Part shown: positions 6,504-8,037 of the stretch, one piece after another | Numbering within the stretch: the first letter of the stretch is position 1 | How the letters are laid out: each line of letters opens with the position of its first letter | Source of the DNA: an uncultured Gammaproteobacteria bacterium | GTDB taxonomy: Bacteria; Pseudomonadota; Gammaproteobacteria; GCA-002705445; GCA-002716945 | Assembly (NCBI GenBank): GCA_913046125.1 | Contig: CAJWRL010000039.1 | Span: forward strand, 1 to 8,037 | Direction of reading: 5' to 3' | Length of the DNA stretch: 8,037 nucleotides | Position numbers and translations under genes: made by a program | Notes under the pieces: generated by a model | Seen by the model: the letters and a program-made list of their open reading frames with translations, nothing else | Database searches by the model: none | Told to the model about the DNA's origin: nothing

Positions 6504-7184
6504 ATGTTAAAAATCAAACATAATATTTTATCAGCTGGTCTGCTTTCTCTAGTCCTAGTGTCATTTTCTGCAGTTGCAGGTAAACCGGTTGCTATATCAA
6601 AAGGTGACGGTAACAATTCATTAGAAATTGGACTATCTGTTACAGTTGGTGAGCATAAGATTATGAGAAATCAAGATAACAGCGCTACAGTAAATCCAGC
6701 ATTTGCTAAAACATCTAGACCATGTCCACCATTCTGCATACAACCAATGCAGCTGAGACCAGGTATAGAAACTCTTGGTGAACAAGAAATTATTCATTAC
6801 GCAGTAATGATGAGCAAAGGTGAAAAGATGCCAGATGGTTCTGAAATCATGATCATTGATTCAAGGACGCCAGATTGGGTAGCCAAAGGAACTATCCCAG
6901 GTGCTGTAAATTTACCATGGACATTATTGAGTGAAAGAAAAGGTGCTGATCCATTATCAATTGCTGAACTAATGACAACTAAATTTGGAGCAAAAGAACA
7001 AAATGGTCTATTTTATTTTGACAATGCAAAAACATTAGTTATGTTCTGTAATGGTATGTGGTGTGGACAATCACCTAATAATATTAAAAGTTTGTTAAAA
7101 TATGGATATCCAGCAAATAAAATTAAATGGTACCGTGGCGGTATGCAAAACTGGGAAAACCTAGGTTTTAATACCGTTAAATAA
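6504..7184 (+). CDS. Exported rhodanese-like domain protein
   Basis: This 226-residue protein is predicted to be exported and to carry one rhodanese (sulfurtransferase) fold. A signal peptide covers residues 1-25 (basic start MLKIKH, hydrophobic core, cleavage after AVA). A linker follows with a cysteine pair, CPPFC (74-78). The rhodanese domain runs from about 90 to 224. It shows the substrate-side motif IIDSRTPDWVAKGTIPGAVN (117-136), the active-site loop CNGMWCGQS (182-190) and the C-terminal YRGGMQNW (210-217). The likely persulfide-forming cysteine is Cys182; Cys187 in the same loop is an unusual second thiol. The physiological sulfur donor and acceptor are unknown. An upstream ATG at 6492 would add four residues but is disfavoured by the SD position. 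The gene lies directly after the small secreted peptide gene and is followed by a terminator. Confidence 0.85.
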   Translation: MLKIKHNILSAGLLSLVLVSFSAVAGKPVAISKGDGNNSLEIGLSVTVGEHKIMRNQDNSATVNPAFAKTSRPCPPFCIQPMQLRPGIETLGEQEIIHYAVMMSKGEKMPDGSEIMIIDSRTPDWVAKGTIPGAVNLPWTLLSERKGADPLSIAELMTTKFGAKEQNGLFYFDNAKTLVMFCNGMWCGQSPNNIKSLLKYGYPANKIKWYRGGMQNWENLGFNTVK

Positions 7185-7205
7185 ATCTAACTACTAATTA
7201 GATAC

Positions 7206-7236
7206 AAGCAGCACATATTTATGTGCTGCTTTTTTT
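7206..7236 (+). terminator. Rho-independent terminator after the rhodanese gene
   Basis: A perfect inverted repeat AGCAGCACAT / ATGTGCTGCT (7207-7216 and 7221-7230) closes a four-base loop ATTT. The outer A7206-T7231 pair can extend it to 11 pairs. A run of seven T residues (7230-7236) follows the stem. It lies 21 bases after the rhodanese stop and should end the 6302-7184 transcript. It is the only strong intrinsic terminator I see in the window. Confidence 0.92.
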
Positions 7237-7252
7237 ATAGGCACAAATCTAT

Positions 7253-8037
7253 ATGACACTTCTTACGAAAGGACCCAATATTATTAAAAAATTATCTGGA
7301 TCATCTTACCTATTGGAAATTGATAAACTAACAGAAGAGCATGATAATTTAATAATAATTTTAGATAATAATCATCAGATAGATGCATTATATAATGAAT
7401 TAAAAAGTTTTTTTAAAGAAAAAAATATTCTAAAATTTCCCGATTATGGACTGGAGCCGTATGATCTGTCACAGATTGATAAGACTATCATTAGAGATAG
7501 ATATGAGTGTTTTATAAAACTTAATGCGATAGATACAAAGAAAATAATTATTGCTACATATAAATCAGTTTTTTACAGAGTGCCTTTAATTAATGATGTG
7601 TCAAAATCTTGGAAAAAAATTACCAAACAGTCAAACTATAATGAACTAACTGATATATTGAGATCGTTCGGGTATCAAAAAACATCTAAAGTCGAAGAGT
7701 CCGGACAATACAGAATATCAGGCTCAATCATTGACTTTTTTTCAATCATATCTAATAAGCCAATTAGAATTAATTTTTTTGAGGATAAAATTGAAACAAT
7801 CAAAGAATTTGATCCAATTTCACAGATATCATCTAATCAGCTTGATGAAATAGTTATTTGTACAAACGCAATTTATAATATACAAAAATCAAATATTGAT
7901 ATTTATCTGAAGAATATAAAAAATTTTTTTGATGATGAATACGAACAAGACATCGAGTATGAACGCATCGTTCATGACAGAAATAATTTATATATCCATA
8001 ACCTAATTCCAATATTATTCAATCATACGGATTCATT
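7253..8037 (+). CDS. mfd: Transcription-repair coupling factor Mfd, N-terminal part (runs off the right edge)
   Basis: Mfd removes RNA polymerase stalled at DNA damage and recruits UvrA to start nucleotide excision repair. The first 261 codons are present, of a protein usually about 1150 residues long. They cover the N-terminal UvrB-like module that binds UvrA. Diagnostic stretches are FPDYGLEPYD (62-71, compare FPDWETLPYD), GQYRISGSIIDFF (151-163, compare GEFxxRGxIxDxF) and INFFEDKIETIKEFDP (173-188). The helicase domains and the RNA polymerase interaction domain lie beyond the edge. The ATG is 16 bases after the terminator hairpin. The upstream SD is weak (AGG at 7239-7241), and no promoter is evident, so one would have to overlap the rhodanese 3' end or the terminator. 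UvrB is excluded by the FPD..PYD motif. The sequence is divergent but the frame is open throughout. Confidence 0.9.
   Translation, partial: MTLLTKGPNIIKKLSGSSYLLEIDKLTEEHDNLIIILDNNHQIDALYNELKSFFKEKNILKFPDYGLEPYDLSQIDKTIIRDRYECFIKLNAIDTKKIIIATYKSVFYRVPLINDVSKSWKKITKQSNYNELTDILRSFGYQKTSKVEESGQYRISGSIIDFFSIISNKPIRINFFEDKIETIKEFDPISQISSNQLDEIVICTNAIYNIQKSNIDIYLKNIKNFFDDEYEQDIEYERIVHDRNNLYIHNLIPILFNHTDS

Noticed and set aside
6419..6616. 65-codon minus-strand reading frame
   Set aside because: It is antisense to the small peptide gene and the rhodanese start, and its low-complexity Ser-rich product mirrors their acidic codons.

Overview
The window is a dense stretch of a very AT-rich bacterial chromosome (roughly 30% GC by eye). 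It looks gammaproteobacterial. It carries lipid A and lipoprotein export genes (lpxK, msbA, lolD, a lolC-type permease), a DUF2062 membrane protein, an agmatine-to-putrescine gene pair, a secreted rhodanese-like protein and the start of mfd. The compact spacing, weak Shine-Dalgarno (SD) sequences and Lys/Asn/Ile-rich proteins suggest a streamlined marine or symbiont-like lineage; this is inference and I cannot name the taxon. There is no mobile element, CRISPR array, tRNA or rRNA, and no gene-free stretch above about 110 bases.

Positions 1-1950 (minus strand) hold msbA followed by the first 67 codons of lpxK, overlapping by one base. Their products flip and build lipid A. A 98-base spacer separates msbA from a plus-strand DUF2062 gene (2049-2555). 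That gene converges on lolD so closely that one CTAG supplies both stop codons. lolD (2552-3214) overlaps the upstream lolC-type permease gene (3211-4395) by four bases. Only one permease gene is present, which suggests a LolF-like homodimer rather than LolC plus LolE.

From 4425 rightwards everything is on the plus strand. aguA and aguB (4425-6232) encode the two steps agmatine to N-carbamoylputrescine to putrescine. The aguB ribosome binding site and TTG start lie inside the codons of the AguA catalytic-cysteine motif. A likely promoter (6266-6295) then drives a 49-residue exported acidic peptide with two cysteines and an exported rhodanese-domain protein. A strong intrinsic terminator (7206-7236) closes that unit. 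mfd begins 16 bases after it and runs off the right edge.

In E. coli mfd lies next to lolCDE in divergent orientation. Here the same arrangement is kept, but the polyamine and rhodanese genes sit between the two. The lol-DUF2062-msbA-lpxK block looks like a shortened form of a gammaproteobacterial cluster that often also carries comEC and exbBD. No clearly new system is visible. The best leads are the peptide plus rhodanese unit and the start of aguB embedded in the AguA active-site codons.
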